A stretch of DNA of 64,000 bases from Sulfitobacter sp. BSw21498 (GCF_006064855.1 NZ_CP040753.1:620001-684000); one strand, 5' to 3'; counted from the first letter of the stretch, positions 1 to 9,573 are shown. The notes: generated by a model not told the origin, from the sequence alone. A program made the numbers and translations.

Positions 1-292
1 AAAATTTCTTCATTTTGGAAATGGCTGTGAAATACAGAATCATCAAACACTTTTCGTAATTACCTAAAATATGGTCCTCGGGTTTTGAAGTTCGTTCCAT
101 ATCTTGCCATAGGTTTGGTATCTTTTGAGTGTAGGATGTTGGTTTAACTATATGATAATAAATGAGTTTTACCAATATAATGAGTATACTTGATAAATAA
201 TCCGTCTCGGTGCATCATTTTTTTGTCAGATATCTGAGTCTGGCGAGGGGAGTGCTTTGGCCCAAGCGGCTAAAGCGAGGAGGAGGAAAGTG

Positions 293-1438
293 ATGCAGAA
301 AAATAATCTAATAAAGGTGGCCGCTGCGCTAAGTTTAATGTCAGCCGCTGGGGTTGCTCAAGCCGATACAATGCGGATCGCCCACGGGTTCCCGGCTCAA
401 TCAATTGTAGATGATACCTTTAAAACGCTCGCGCAACATGTCGAAGAAAATACTGATCTTGATACCGAAGTTTTCGCGCTAACGGTGCTGGATCTCAAGC
501 AAGCTTCACCAGGGCTAACATCTGGCGTGGCGGATTCTACTATGCTGTTAACCGCCTATTTTCCAAGCGAGTTTTCTGAACAGAATTTCGTCGCAGATCT
601 GACAATGGTTGCTAATTTGGGAGAACGGCCAACCAGCATCGGTGCGACGGTGGGTGGGGCGTTGATGGAATATGTCACAATTCAATGTCCTGAGTGCGTT
701 GAGCAGAATTTGGCTCAGAACCAGATTGGGCTAGCGTTCGCACCAGGTTCTCAATTCTCGTTGCTGTGCAAGGAGCCCATATCATCGGTCGCTGACGTCA
801 GGGGCCGTGCGATACGTGGTCCAGTGAGTGTATTTCGACGTTGGGCTGAAACCATGGGGGCCTCACCGATAACGATTTCTGCGAATGAAGTTTTCGATGG
901 TCTAAATCAGGGCCTTGTCGATTGCACTATCAACGCAGTGGGCGAAATGAGTAACCTAAGCCTTTTTGATGTTGTCGGTGGAATTACTCCGGGCATGCCA
1001 GGAGGGACATTTGGCGGCTCGGGTATCGGGCAGTTGAACCTTGATTTTTGGCTGAGCCTTTCGCTCGAGGATCGCAAGGCAGTGGCGCGTGGTATGTCGA
1101 AAGCCACCGCTTTCATGGTTACCGGATACATGAAGCAAGAAGTGATAGACCTTCAAACCGCACGTGATCAAGGAATTGCGATAGTTGAGGCTGATCCCGA
1201 TCTGAAATCTGCAACTGAAGCATTCATCAAGGATGATATCGAGACAATCAAAGCGATCTATCGCGATGATTTCGGCTTGGAAAAAGTTGATGAAAAAGTC
1301 GAAACTTTCATAGGATTGTTGGAAAAATGGAAAGCTTTGACCGACCCACTTGATCCGACTGACACTGAAGCTTTAACCGAGCTGTACTGGACCGAAATAC
1401 ATTCGAAGTTGAACCTTGAAACCTACGGCCTGAATTAG
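293..1438 (+). CDS. TRAP transporter solute-binding protein (DctP family)
   Basis: Periplasmic solute receptor of a tripartite ATP-independent periplasmic transporter. The protein is about 381 aa. It begins with a signal peptide (MQKNN, a hydrophobic stretch, then an AQA-D cleavage region), and the mature protein opens with MRIAHGFPAQSIVDDTF, typical of DctP/TAXI-like receptors. I chose ATG 293 over the upstream TTG 257 because a strong GAGGAGGAGG ribosome site lies just before 293 and the signal peptide then starts at residue 1. The two permease genes follow directly, so the three form one operon. The substrate cannot be read from the sequence; the linked SMP-30-type lactonase suggests a sugar acid or lactone, which is inference. 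Base composition is more AT-rich than the second half of the window. Confidence 0.88.
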   Translation: MQKNNLIKVAAALSLMSAAGVAQADTMRIAHGFPAQSIVDDTFKTLAQHVEENTDLDTEVFALTVLDLKQASPGLTSGVADSTMLLTAYFPSEFSEQNFVADLTMVANLGERPTSIGATVGGALMEYVTIQCPECVEQNLAQNQIGLAFAPGSQFSLLCKEPISSVADVRGRAIRGPVSVFRRWAETMGASPITISANEVFDGLNQGLVDCTINAVGEMSNLSLFDVVGGITPGMPGGTFGGSGIGQLNLDFWLSLSLEDRKAVARGMSKATAFMVTGYMKQEVIDLQTARDQGIAIVEADPDLKSATEAFIKDDIETIKAIYRDDFGLEKVDEKVETFIGLLEKWKALTDPLDPTDTEALTELYWTEIHSKLNLETYGLN

Positions 1439-1463
1439 GCTGTTGGATAATGGGGTTCCAATC

Positions 1464-2018
1464 ATGATCAAAAACAATCTTCGCCCAGGGTCAATTGGAC
1501 TTTGGGCGGCGGTCGACAAGATTGTCGATCTACTCATGGTGGCGGCTGTAATTGCTGTCCTGCTTATGATGTCACATGTCACGGCTGACGTTATCAGCCG
1601 CTTGATTCTCGGTCGGTCTCTTCCTGGGACAATCGTAATCGTATCTGAATACTATATGGTTGCCTGCGCATTTTTACCTTTGGCGTATACCGAGCGACTG
1701 GGACAGCACATATCCATGGATGCAATTTCTGGACTGTTGCCTCGGCGATGGGGGCAGTTTCAAGTTGCTTGCGGGCATTTGGTTACGCTGGTCGTGTTCA
1801 GCTTGCTTACCTACAGCGCTTGGTTGACAGCGTTAAAAAAATACAAACTTGGGGCCTTCGACATGGAATCCGGCCTGCGTTTGTACGTATGGCCGTCCTA
1901 CTGGCTATTGCCGGTAGGGTGCGGTGTTTTGTGCCTATTCGTAGCCATGCGCTTTTTGCAGTTCTTAATTGGTAGATTGCCCGAAAACGAACCGCTACGC
2001 GGAGATAGTCAATTATGA
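1464..2018 (+). CDS. TRAP transporter small permease (DctQ family)
   Basis: Small membrane subunit of the TRAP transporter, about 184 aa, with four predicted membrane segments (hydrophobic runs near residues 22-45, 57-78, 95-115 and 140-162). This matches the usual four-helix DctQ fold, which supports the large permease in the inner membrane. The frame is open from TTG 1443; ATG 1464 (MIKNNLRPG) is the more natural start. It lies 25 bp after the receptor gene and its TGA overlaps the ATG of the large permease (ATGA at 2015), showing translational coupling. The subunit is poorly conserved in sequence, so the call rests on size, topology and position. Confidence 0.85.
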   Translation: MIKNNLRPGSIGLWAAVDKIVDLLMVAAVIAVLLMMSHVTADVISRLILGRSLPGTIVIVSEYYMVACAFLPLAYTERLGQHISMDAISGLLPRRWGQFQVACGHLVTLVVFSLLTYSAWLTALKKYKLGAFDMESGLRLYVWPSYWLLPVGCGVLCLFVAMRFLQFLIGRLPENEPLRGDSQL

Positions 2019-3322
2019 GCAATCTTGAAATAGGCCTGATTTGCATAGGTGTCCTTGTTTTTTTGGTGGCGAATAGGGTCCCGATTGGATTTGCTCTTAT
2101 TGGCGTGTCTTTTGTAGGAATTTACTGGATCAGTGGACCAAGAGCCGCTTGGGGAACCATCAGTCTAGTGCCGCAGACATTTGCAGCCACATGGACACTG
2201 AGCTCGATTCCGATGTTTCTTATGATGGGCTATGTCAGCTACCGGGCGGGGCTAACGCGCGGTCTGTTCAAATGCGCTCGTCTATGGCTATCGGCGTTGC
2301 CGGGAGGCTTGGCGGTAGCTTCTGTATTTGGGGCCGCTGGTTTCGCAGCCGTCGCAGGCTCCTCCATCGCATGCTCGGCCGCGATGGGTAGGATCGCTTT
2401 CCCAGAAATGGTCAAATATAACTATGATCCAAAGCTTGCGGCTGGCACCCTAGCCGTAGCCGGGACGCTTGGGGCTCTTATTCCCCCGTCAATCCTGATG
2501 ATCCTATACGGTATTATAGCGCAGGTCCCAATTGCGTCACTTTTTGTGGGCGGGATATCTGTCGGTCTGATCACAGCACTTGGTTACATCGGATTGATTA
2601 TTGTGCGGGTGAAGTTGAAGCCTGAACTTGCGCCGGCGGTAAACGAAGAGATCACTTGGGGAATGCGTTTCAGGGCGCTAAGGGAGACAATACCGATCTT
2701 AGTATTGGTCCTGGGGGTGTTCGGAGGTCTTCTCGCTGGGTTCTTTACACCCACAGAGGCGGGAGCGGTGGGATCGGTGCTCTCGATACTTATTTCGATT
2801 GCGTCTCGTTCTTTAAGCTTCGAAGACCTCTGGGAAGCAGCGGTCGAAACCTTAACCACCACGTCTGGCCTTTTTATAATCGGTTGTGGCGCAGCTTTAC
2901 TTATACGTTTCCTCGCGCTCAGCGGTTCAGGAGAATTCATAACAAATCTAGTTATCGGTTTTGGTTCGGATCCGATATTCCTGATCCTCGGGATCGCAGT
3001 AATATACCTTGTTTTGGGTATGTTTCTCGAACCCATCGGCGCAATGCTGCTAACACTTCCAATCGTGCTACCTATTGTCGAGACGGCTGGATTTAACCTC
3101 ATTTGGTTTGGCGTCTTCCTAACCAAACTTCTTGAGATCGGAATGATTTCGCCTCCAATGGGAATGAATGTCTTTGTCATCAAAGGGGTTGTTGGCGACA
3201 AGGTATCTCTAGGTGGTATTTTTCAGGGAATTTTGTGGTTTCTGATGATTGACTTGGTCATCGGCAGCATACTTGTCGCCTTCCCAGAGTTGGTATTGAT
3301 ACCGGTCTCATGGTTGAATTAG
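2015..3322 (+). CDS. TRAP transporter large permease (DctM family)
   Basis: Large membrane subunit and ion-coupled transport channel of the TRAP system, 435 aa, the normal DctM length. It is almost entirely hydrophobic with about 12 membrane segments. Family landmarks are PIGFALIGVSFVGIYW near the N terminus, the small-residue-rich stretch with GSSIACSAAMGRIAFPEM around residue 115-135, GTLGALIPPSILMILYGI near 150, and FLEPIGAMLLTLPIVLPI near 330. The start overlaps dctQ by 4 bp. A strong hairpin follows the stop, so transcription of dctPQM likely ends there. Substrate specificity is unknown. Confidence 0.92.
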   Translation: MSNLEIGLICIGVLVFLVANRVPIGFALIGVSFVGIYWISGPRAAWGTISLVPQTFAATWTLSSIPMFLMMGYVSYRAGLTRGLFKCARLWLSALPGGLAVASVFGAAGFAAVAGSSIACSAAMGRIAFPEMVKYNYDPKLAAGTLAVAGTLGALIPPSILMILYGIIAQVPIASLFVGGISVGLITALGYIGLIIVRVKLKPELAPAVNEEITWGMRFRALRETIPILVLVLGVFGGLLAGFFTPTEAGAVGSVLSILISIASRSLSFEDLWEAAVETLTTTSGLFIIGCGAALLIRFLALSGSGEFITNLVIGFGSDPIFLILGIAVIYLVLGMFLEPIGAMLLTLPIVLPIVETAGFNLIWFGVFLTKLLEIGMISPPMGMNVFVIKGVVGDKVSLGGIFQGILWFLMIDLVIGSILVAFPELVLIPVSWLN

Positions 3323-3324
3323 AG

Positions 3325-3355
3325 GTTAGGCCGGTAAAATTTTTATCGGCCTAAC
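3325..3355 (+). terminator. Hairpin terminator after the TRAP operon
   Basis: The arms GTTAGGCCG and CGGCCTAAC are perfect complements and are extended by A-rich/T-rich inner pairs. The hairpin starts 3 bp after the dctM stop. No long T-tract follows, so efficiency is uncertain. Confidence 0.6.
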
Positions 3356-3435
3356 GCACATACGTTTCTACGTTTAGACAAGCTTGGTGAAAACCAGCTC
3401 AGAAGATAACGAGTTTAACCTGAATCGAAAGTTTG

Positions 3436-3924
3436 ATGGACAAAAAATCGTGGGCAAGAATTCGAACGCCGGGGTACCAAATTCGGCGTTTACACCAGTT
3501 ATCAGTTGCCGTTTTCCTGGATTGCTTGCAGCACGTTAACTTGACGCCGATCCAATATACGATCCTTGTGATAATCGATATGGAGCCCGGAGTTGAGCAA
3601 ACGAGCATTGCATCGCGAGCTGGTTTAGATGCCTCAACTGTCGCCGACGTAGTGAAGCGGCTTGTAAAGCACGGTATGGTCAAACGAGAAGTCGGGATAA
3701 GAGATAAACGATCTCGTGTAGCGTTTATAACTTCGTCCGGCAAAGTAGCTATCACCGATGCCGCGCCCCTTATTGAAGACGCTATTCAGAATATGCTCTC
3801 GCCGTTGGCCAGTGATGAGCAACAGAATTTCCTAAGTATGATAGATCGTATCCTTACACACAATACGTCTGAGAAATTGGTATCGACTGACGGAAGGCCT
3901 TGGCAACGGGAATTAAGGTCGTGA
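3436..3924 (+). CDS. MarR-family transcriptional regulator
   Basis: Winged-helix DNA-binding regulator of about 162 aa, normal for MarR. The recognisable core runs from residue 35 to 105: LTPIQYTILVIIDMEPG, then the helix-turn-helix IASRAGLDASTVADVVKRLVKHGMV, then the wing with DKRSRVAFITSSGK. ATG 3436 is preferred over the adjacent in-frame TTG 3433. It sits alone between the TRAP operon and the lactonase gene, all on the same strand, so it is the likely local regulator, perhaps responding to an aromatic or carboxylic ligand (inference). No operator was identified. Confidence 0.85.
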   Translation: MDKKSWARIRTPGYQIRRLHQLSVAVFLDCLQHVNLTPIQYTILVIIDMEPGVEQTSIASRAGLDASTVADVVKRLVKHGMVKREVGIRDKRSRVAFITSSGKVAITDAAPLIEDAIQNMLSPLASDEQQNFLSMIDRILTHNTSEKLVSTDGRPWQRELRS

Positions 3925-4142
3925 AGCAAAGAAGTGATATGCGAAAATGATTTAGGGTTTAGAGCCGCACATTTTGATCGGTATCCGTGTCGGGATTACT
4001 AGGGGTCGTGCCTGGCCTTTCAATAAACGGCGTGTGGAATTTCTCTATCAAGATGACAGCGTAGAACTCGCATACCCGTTAATTATCTGAGTTTTATTAC
4101 CCGTTAATAAATGCAAAAAACTTGTAAAAAGGGCGATTTAAT

Positions 4143-5057
4143 ATGAAGCTTACTAAAGTTTGCGAGGGTCTAGACTTTCCCGAGGGACCAATAGCTATGG
4201 CTGACGGCACGGTCATTTTAGTCGAAATCCGGGGTCAGACACTATCTCGCGTAGACCCCGAGGGTAAGATCGATGTTATCGCAAAGCTCGGGGGAGGGCC
4301 AAACGGTGCCGCCGTCGGTCCTGACGGTATGATATATGTCTGCAATAACGGCGGCTTTGTTTGGACCGAGACAGATGGCATCAGGCGTCCGATTGGAACT
4401 CCAGAGGGCTATAAAGGAGGGTCAATCCAACGAGTGGATCCTAGTAACGGCTCTTTCGAAACGATTTATGAGAGCTGTGAAGGTCAGCCGCTCAGAGGGC
4501 CAAATGATATAGTCTTCGATGCGAATGGAGGCTTCTACTTCACAGATCTTGGCAAGTCGACATCAACCTATGTGCATCACGGTGCTTTTTACTATGCCAA
4601 GACTGACGGCAGTCATATAGCTCGGGTTCATTCACCGATGATCACACCTAATGGAATTGGGCTTTCCCCAGACAACAGCACGGTTTACGTCGCTGAAACG
4701 AGGACCAGTCGAATATGGAGCTTCGACCTTGTCGCGCCAGGAGAAATTGGACCGCTATCATTCGATATGCCCGGTAGACTGGTTGCAACGCTGCCTGACT
4801 ACCAGCTGCTCGATAGCTTGGCTGTTCAGGCGGATGGTAAGATATGCGTCGCAACGCTGATGCGCGGCGGTATCAGCATAGTGTGCCCCGAAAGCGGCGA
4901 AGTCGAGTTCGTCGAGGTGGAGGGGGACCCCTATACCACAAACATTTGCTTTGGCGGAGAGGACATGAGCGATGCATGGATTACGGCTTCAGGAACCGGA
5001 TGTCTTTATCATGCGAGATGGAAGTCACCAGGCCTCCGTTTGAATTATAACGGGTGA
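4143..5057 (+). CDS. SMP-30/gluconolactonase-type hydrolase (six-bladed propeller)
   Basis: Predicted divalent-metal-dependent lactone hydrolase of 304 aa. SMP-30/LRE hallmarks are the N-terminal LDFPEGP motif (metal-binding Glu14), GPNDIVFDANGGFYFTD near residue 120 (metal Asn), TPNGIGLSPDNSTVYVAE near 170, and the LLDSLAVQADGKI blade near 220 with a candidate metal Asp. ATG 4143 is preceded by an A/G-rich AAAAGGG. With the nearby TRAP transporter it suggests uptake and ring-opening of a sugar lactone or similar compound (inference). A diverged copy of its 3' end lies at 14631-14835. The 194-bp gap before the next gene contains only a short hairpin. Confidence 0.85.
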   Translation: MKLTKVCEGLDFPEGPIAMADGTVILVEIRGQTLSRVDPEGKIDVIAKLGGGPNGAAVGPDGMIYVCNNGGFVWTETDGIRRPIGTPEGYKGGSIQRVDPSNGSFETIYESCEGQPLRGPNDIVFDANGGFYFTDLGKSTSTYVHHGAFYYAKTDGSHIARVHSPMITPNGIGLSPDNSTVYVAETRTSRIWSFDLVAPGEIGPLSFDMPGRLVATLPDYQLLDSLAVQADGKICVATLMRGGISIVCPESGEVEFVEVEGDPYTTNICFGGEDMSDAWITASGTGCLYHARWKSPGLRLNYNG

Positions 5058-5152
5058 AAAGGGAGCTATCTTGATTTCACTGCGAGATGGTATTGTGTCG
5101 CAAACGGCCCAAACCGGACATTCGCTGAGGACCGAAATGCGGCAGTGCAGCC

Positions 5153-5171
5153 CACCCCAAAACGGGGGGTG
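5153..5171. terminator. Short GC hairpin between convergent genes
   Basis: CACCCC and GGGGTG form a 6-bp stem between the convergent ends of the lactonase and the phosphoesterase gene. It could act as a weak bidirectional terminator. There is no T-tract. Confidence 0.3.
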
Positions 5172-5252
5172 ATGGTCCATTCGATGGATCAAACCATTGA
5201 ACTGCAAACAGGTGGTACTGAACGTCGTTGGCGATCTGCGCCGACACACAAT

Positions 5253-8200
5253 CTAGCGTGAGACGGTTCCACCCAAGACGACTCCAACCCGAACGGTGAA
5301 GTAGACGCCGTCGCGTCCGGTAATGACTTTTGCAATCATTTGGGTTTTGTCCAACAACATTTGGAGGTATTTTTTTTCCCGCTCTTGTCTTCCATTTAGT
5401 CGCCATATGAATGAGCTGTGGCGGAACAAGTTCAAGAGGTTTGTAGTTTCACCTTTGTCATCAAACACTCGCCAAAGAGCCGCGTGACAACGGTCAAACA
5501 AAGTAAAGAGACGTTCATTGTATAGATAGTGATATGCTTCAACTAGTCGCGCTCGTTCCATATCATTTAAATCACTAATTTGCGCAGTATGGGTCGCCAA
5601 GTCTACAACTGAGCGAGCGGCTGTATAATGATCACCCTTCAAGATCGATTGTTCCAGGGCCTTTCGAAGAAGCGATACAGAATCATTGCCATTTTTTCGC
5701 GCTAGATCCGCAATGGTTAGCTGAATGTTGCTAGCAATAACGGAACTCTTCTTTTTCTCCGCCTTCCGTAACAGCCTATTTAGCTGAAGCAATTTCTTCT
5801 CTTCATCGACGGTTTGCTCAGCGATGATAACTTCTGCATGCAATGCTTGATTGGTGTGTTTCGATATTTTTATCACGTCCTTTGCGGCTTGAATTGCATC
5901 TGCTGTCTCATCCATGCTGTCCAAGCAGAGAGCATAGCTCAACTTAGCTAACTGCTTTTGTGGTCGGTTGAGCAAATCATAGTCTAGATCTTCAAATAGC
6001 ACCTTTGCATCGATATGCTGCCCGGTCATTCGAAGCGACCTTGCGTGTGCATATTTGAGAAAGTTAACCTCTGAGACTAGATCCGAACCTTTACCTAATA
6101 AACTCAAAATATCCTCGCAAAGTCTGCTAGCACTTCTAAAATGATCCCCATCGATGAGTTTTCCAATAAATGCTGAAGCCAATGCCGTCGCCGCTCTAAT
6201 TTCCTCGTCCTCGTCTAATTCAAGTGCCCTGTTTAGGGCGCGATAAATGAGCGTATTTGCATTAACAATCTCATGGTCCCCGCATACTGCTAGAGCCACT
6301 CGTCTGGCGATCTGAGACTTTTCTATATTTCCGGATTTCCAATCATTTCCGAAAAAGAGATTGAGTGCGCCCACGTCAATTTGTTTAGCTTTCTCAGCAT
6401 CTGTGATTTCTCGGATGTATTCTCGCACAGGTCTTGGGACCGATAGTGTTTTAAAAGTGGACGCTTCTTGTATACCATCCAGCTGCACTAGAGTGCTGGT
6501 GTCGATTAAAGATCTTTCATGCAAGATGCGAGCGTGGACTGGGCCAAATGGATGGGGGCCCAGAAATCGTTTGAGGGTAGCTAATTGTTCGCCCCTTGGC
6601 AGTGCAGAAAGTGCAAGCAACAACTGAAATGCTCTGCCAGTGTTTCGATCTTCCGCACCCTGTAAGTCTGATACCGCAGCTACTAATCCTGATGGTACCG
6701 AACCACCAACAACTTGGCTGTCCGAATAGTCTGGGTCAACCGCAACCAACTCTCCGATAGACATGTATTCTAGATCCCGTAAAGCAGAATCAATCCGGCC
6801 GGGAACACCATCTGTGTGACGGAACAAGATCGATGCGTTGGCGGGTTTACTATAAGTCTCACTGCCAAGTTCACTTTCCTTGACGTAGATAGCTAGATCA
6901 GGCTCATCGAGTGGCTTAAGCGTAATAATCCGGAATGTTACGGATTTGGGCGGTTTCCTGCACCGTAAGACAACGAATGCTTCAGGTGCATAGTCTCGGA
7001 TCGTTTGAGCAATATCCTCTACGTCAAGAAGTACGCTTCCTTCGATGGGGCTTTGAAGCGTAACCTCAATATCATTGAGGACCAAAATACACTTCCCGGC
7101 ATCAGATAGGGCCTCACACATATCTGGAAATGTAGTTCCAAATTGAATTTTGAAACTTTCGAGAAATGCTTCTCTACTTGAAAAATCCGACAAATTTACA
7201 TAATAAATGTCCTTAATTGTGGCATCAACGTCTTCAATGATGGAAGACAGAAAGCCGTCGAGCCCCATTCCCCAATCTGAAGCCACCCAAAGCACGCGAT
7301 CGCTCTTTAAGAATTCAATGCAGGTGCTTCTTTCCAAAGCTCGAATTCTCTTATGGGCGCTTGTAGACTCTGGTGATTGCTGTCGAAGCAAATCCATATC
7401 AAATTTGCTATCAACATTGAGTGAAACTGCCTGTTCTTCGGCTTTAACATTAGGATCGGCCACCAACGCCAATGGCCGCGGTTTCTTCGAATCTTGATAA
7501 TCAAAAGAGAAACTATTTGTATATTCATCAAGATCCAACGTAAAGTCTGGCTTTAGCTTGAGGCTACCATCACTGACTTTTGTTAAGCGGCGAGGCCAAC
7601 ATTGGAATTTCTTACTAGTTGCCTGAGATGAAATTTCGTTGTTGGAATATCCTTGAATTCGATCAATTTCGCCCCCACCAAAGGTTTGAAGGCCAAACAA
7701 AGACGCGGCTTGTAGCTCCCTCCTCGGGCTACTACCGCCGATCGTAATCGTCCTAGCTGTAGGTTCGTGCATGTGCCCGAACAGATGCAGGTCGAATCGA
7801 CCGGAAGGGTTAACATCATTTTCCCATGTGGTTGAGCCTCCTGCATTCAACCAACTAGGTGGTTGGTGAGTAACAATAAGGTTTATGTCATTTTTACTCG
7901 CCCAAGCATCTGGATCTCGATCTGTAATCGCTAGTAATTGTTTGGCATCAACGTGCAATTCACCTTCATAGTCACCACCACCGAGTTGCAACCAAGTCGA
8001 GTTAAGCGCAGCGATGCCAACTTGGGTGTCCTTTTTCTTAAATATGTATGAGGCGTCGCCCGGCAATAGACCAATCTTCTCTGGCTCCAAATGTAAGCCT
8101 TCTGAGATGGCATTACTTCTCCAAACCATAAACTGTTCAAAACACTGGCCTATAAAAGTACGGTATTGAGATCCTTCAGCCCAAAATTCCCCTCTTAACG

Positions 8201-8552
8201 CATCGTTTTTCCAATATTGTGAGAGTGCAATGGCCTCAGCCGAGCTTGATTTCGGGCGCTGTAAGTCATGGTTTCCAGGGACCGTCAAGACTTGAGGCCT
8301 ATCTTGAAACTGGTCTATGTGGTCCAGAATATCGCGCAAAATTTCGTCAAAAGCTTCGAACTCACTAGCCGCACCAAACTGTACAAGGTCACCTGAAAAC
8401 ACTACGAGATCAATTGGACCAGTACGATTTTGCAGATTTTCAAGATCATCCAGTAATAGGGTTTTGAAGCGTGGCCACATATCTTCCAAACCACTAGCAC
8501 CTACGTGTATGTCGCTAAAATGTAGCCAACGAAAACCGGTTGAATCAGTCAA
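5253..8552 (-). CDS. Metallophosphoesterase with degenerate STAND-like NTPase and helical repeats
   Basis: Large protein of about 1099 aa with three parts. Residues 5-270 are a calcineurin-like metallophosphoesterase with all blocks visible: HFSDIH (11-16), SGDLV (53-57), GNHD (93-96), THQPP (228-232) and GHMHE (259-263). Around 405-500 an NTPase-like core shows a degenerate P-loop (ASDWGMGLDGF near 424, lacking the GK[ST] lysine) and a Walker-B-like CILVLNDIE (488-496). The C-terminal 450 residues are alpha-helical and resemble TPR repeats. The frame is open to TTG 8597, but AAGGAG lies just upstream of TTG 8552, giving MTDSTGFRW. AT-rich composition and nearby IS elements suggest horizontal transfer. 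Possible roles are nucleotide-signal cleavage or phage defence; neither is shown. Confidence 0.75.
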   Translation of the reverse strand: MTDSTGFRWLHFSDIHVGASGLEDMWPRFKTLLLDDLENLQNRTGPIDLVVFSGDLVQFGAASEFEAFDEILRDILDHIDQFQDRPQVLTVPGNHDLQRPKSSSAEAIALSQYWKNDALRGEFWAEGSQYRTFIGQCFEQFMVWRSNAISEGLHLEPEKIGLLPGDASYIFKKKDTQVGIAALNSTWLQLGGGDYEGELHVDAKQLLAITDRDPDAWASKNDINLIVTHQPPSWLNAGGSTTWENDVNPSGRFDLHLFGHMHEPTARTITIGGSSPRRELQAASLFGLQTFGGGEIDRIQGYSNNEISSQATSKKFQCWPRRLTKVSDGSLKLKPDFTLDLDEYTNSFSFDYQDSKKPRPLALVADPNVKAEEQAVSLNVDSKFDMDLLRQQSPESTSAHKRIRALERSTCIEFLKSDRVLWVASDWGMGLDGFLSSIIEDVDATIKDIYYVNLSDFSSREAFLESFKIQFGTTFPDMCEALSDAGKCILVLNDIEVTLQSPIEGSVLLDVEDIAQTIRDYAPEAFVVLRCRKPPKSVTFRIITLKPLDEPDLAIYVKESELGSETYSKPANASILFRHTDGVPGRIDSALRDLEYMSIGELVAVDPDYSDSQVVGGSVPSGLVAAVSDLQGAEDRNTGRAFQLLLALSALPRGEQLATLKRFLGPHPFGPVHARILHERSLIDTSTLVQLDGIQEASTFKTLSVPRPVREYIREITDAEKAKQIDVGALNLFFGNDWKSGNIEKSQIARRVALAVCGDHEIVNANTLIYRALNRALELDEDEEIRAATALASAFIGKLIDGDHFRSASRLCEDILSLLGKGSDLVSEVNFLKYAHARSLRMTGQHIDAKVLFEDLDYDLLNRPQKQLAKLSYALCLDSMDETADAIQAAKDVIKISKHTNQALHAEVIIAEQTVDEEKKLLQLNRLLRKAEKKKSSVIASNIQLTIADLARKNGNDSVSLLRKALEQSILKGDHYTAARSVVDLATHTAQISDLNDMERARLVEAYHYLYNERLFTLFDRCHAALWRVFDDKGETTNLLNLFRHSSFIWRLNGRQEREKKYLQMLLDKTQMIAKVITGRDGVYFTVRVGVVLGGTVSR

Positions 8553-8850
8553 AATGCGATACTCCTTAGTGCGACAATGCACGCACCCTGATTGCAAAGC
8601 TATTTCCTTTCAAGGGAATGATGGCCTTAAAGGGATGGTTTGGCAGAAAACTGTCGCGACTGTATGCCTCTATATATATTCGCATACGCAGCGAATGCCC
8701 GCATTCCGCCCTTTCAGCGCGCGACGTAAGTAGAGTTTTCCCACCCAGCTGCATTGGTTTACTGTCCAAAGTCGCCTGCCATTGTTTCCTAACAATTCAA
8801 CTAATGCGAATATCATGGCACATCGGTTCGGTGTGTGAAACATTTCGGAT
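8553..8850. promoter_or_regulatory. Divergent intergenic region
   Basis: About 300 bp between the minus-strand phosphoesterase gene and the plus-strand unknown gene. It must hold both promoters. It includes an AT-rich TATATATATTCGCATACG tract near 8671-8690. No operator could be assigned and the reading frames across it look spurious. Confidence 0.35.
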
Positions 8851-9573
8851 ATGATCGAATACCAAACCCTCGCTGACGACCATCCCGACCTTTTACAGTC
8901 ACCGCTGCTACGTGCAGCTCTTCTAACCTTGCAATATACGCAAGAACACGGATCGATAGGGATCACTAAAACCAAGGCGTTCAAGCGTACCTTCGTGCAT
9001 TGGGCTGTACAGAATTTTGACTGGCCCGGAGAAGGTGCGGATGAGGTATTCCGTTATCATAAGGTGGTCAATGAAGCCGACTTCGCTCCGCTCGAAGTGC
9101 TGCACTTCCTGCTGATCGAATTACGCCTGGGTCGCCACTTCAAAGATGAGTTCCGGCTCACCAAGCGTGGCAAAGAGTTGGCCCAATCCCCCGGGCGCTT
9201 ATTTGTCGAATTGATCCCGTATTTTGTACACGAGGTCGATCACACCTCTTATGCGCGCTTTGATGACCAACCCTTCGGGAATTGGGATGTCTGGATGAAT
9301 GTGATCAACGTAGAGGCCGATCACGGCATCAGCGACGTTGCCTTATACCAAAAGTTCTATGTTGAACCGGAGAGTGACCGCAATGCTGCCAAGCGGGACA
9401 CATACGCCTTCAAGGCCTGCGTTTTGCGACCGCTTGAATGGGCCGGACTGCTGATGTCGTCCCAAGAGCAGGGCTTGGAAATGCGCGCTGTCCACGTGTT
9501 TAAAAGCCCTCTCTGGCGCAGTGTTTTGAAGTTAGACACTGACGATATGCTTCAATCGGTACTCTTGCAGTGA
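8851..9573 (+). CDS. Uncharacterised 240-aa protein
   Basis: I do not recognise a named family. The protein is soluble and mixed alpha/beta with no signal peptide or membrane segment. Notable stretches are LLRAALLTLQYTQEHG (15-35), GITKTKAFKRTFVHWA (38-53), LEVLHFLLIELRLGR (near 80-95) and FRLTKRGKELAQSPGRLF (about 100-117). The last resembles the winged-helix 'LTKRGKEL' segment seen in some plasmid or mobile-element proteins, which would fit a DNA-binding or replication-associated role, but this is weak. ATG 8851 follows a short AT-rich leader. It is divergent from the phosphoesterase gene and upstream of the SOS polymerase pair. Codon use looks like a real gene and the frame is uninterrupted. 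Confidence 0.65.
   Translation: MIEYQTLADDHPDLLQSPLLRAALLTLQYTQEHGSIGITKTKAFKRTFVHWAVQNFDWPGEGADEVFRYHKVVNEADFAPLEVLHFLLIELRLGRHFKDEFRLTKRGKELAQSPGRLFVELIPYFVHEVDHTSYARFDDQPFGNWDVWMNVINVEADHGISDVALYQKFYVEPESDRNAAKRDTYAFKACVLRPLEWAGLLMSSQEQGLEMRAVHVFKSPLWRSVLKLDTDDMLQSVLLQ

Noticed and set aside
5077..5249. Short minus-strand frames downstream of the SMP-30-type gene
   Set aside because: They overlap the gene's 3' end, the hairpin and the phosphoesterase C terminus, have no start site support and match no family.
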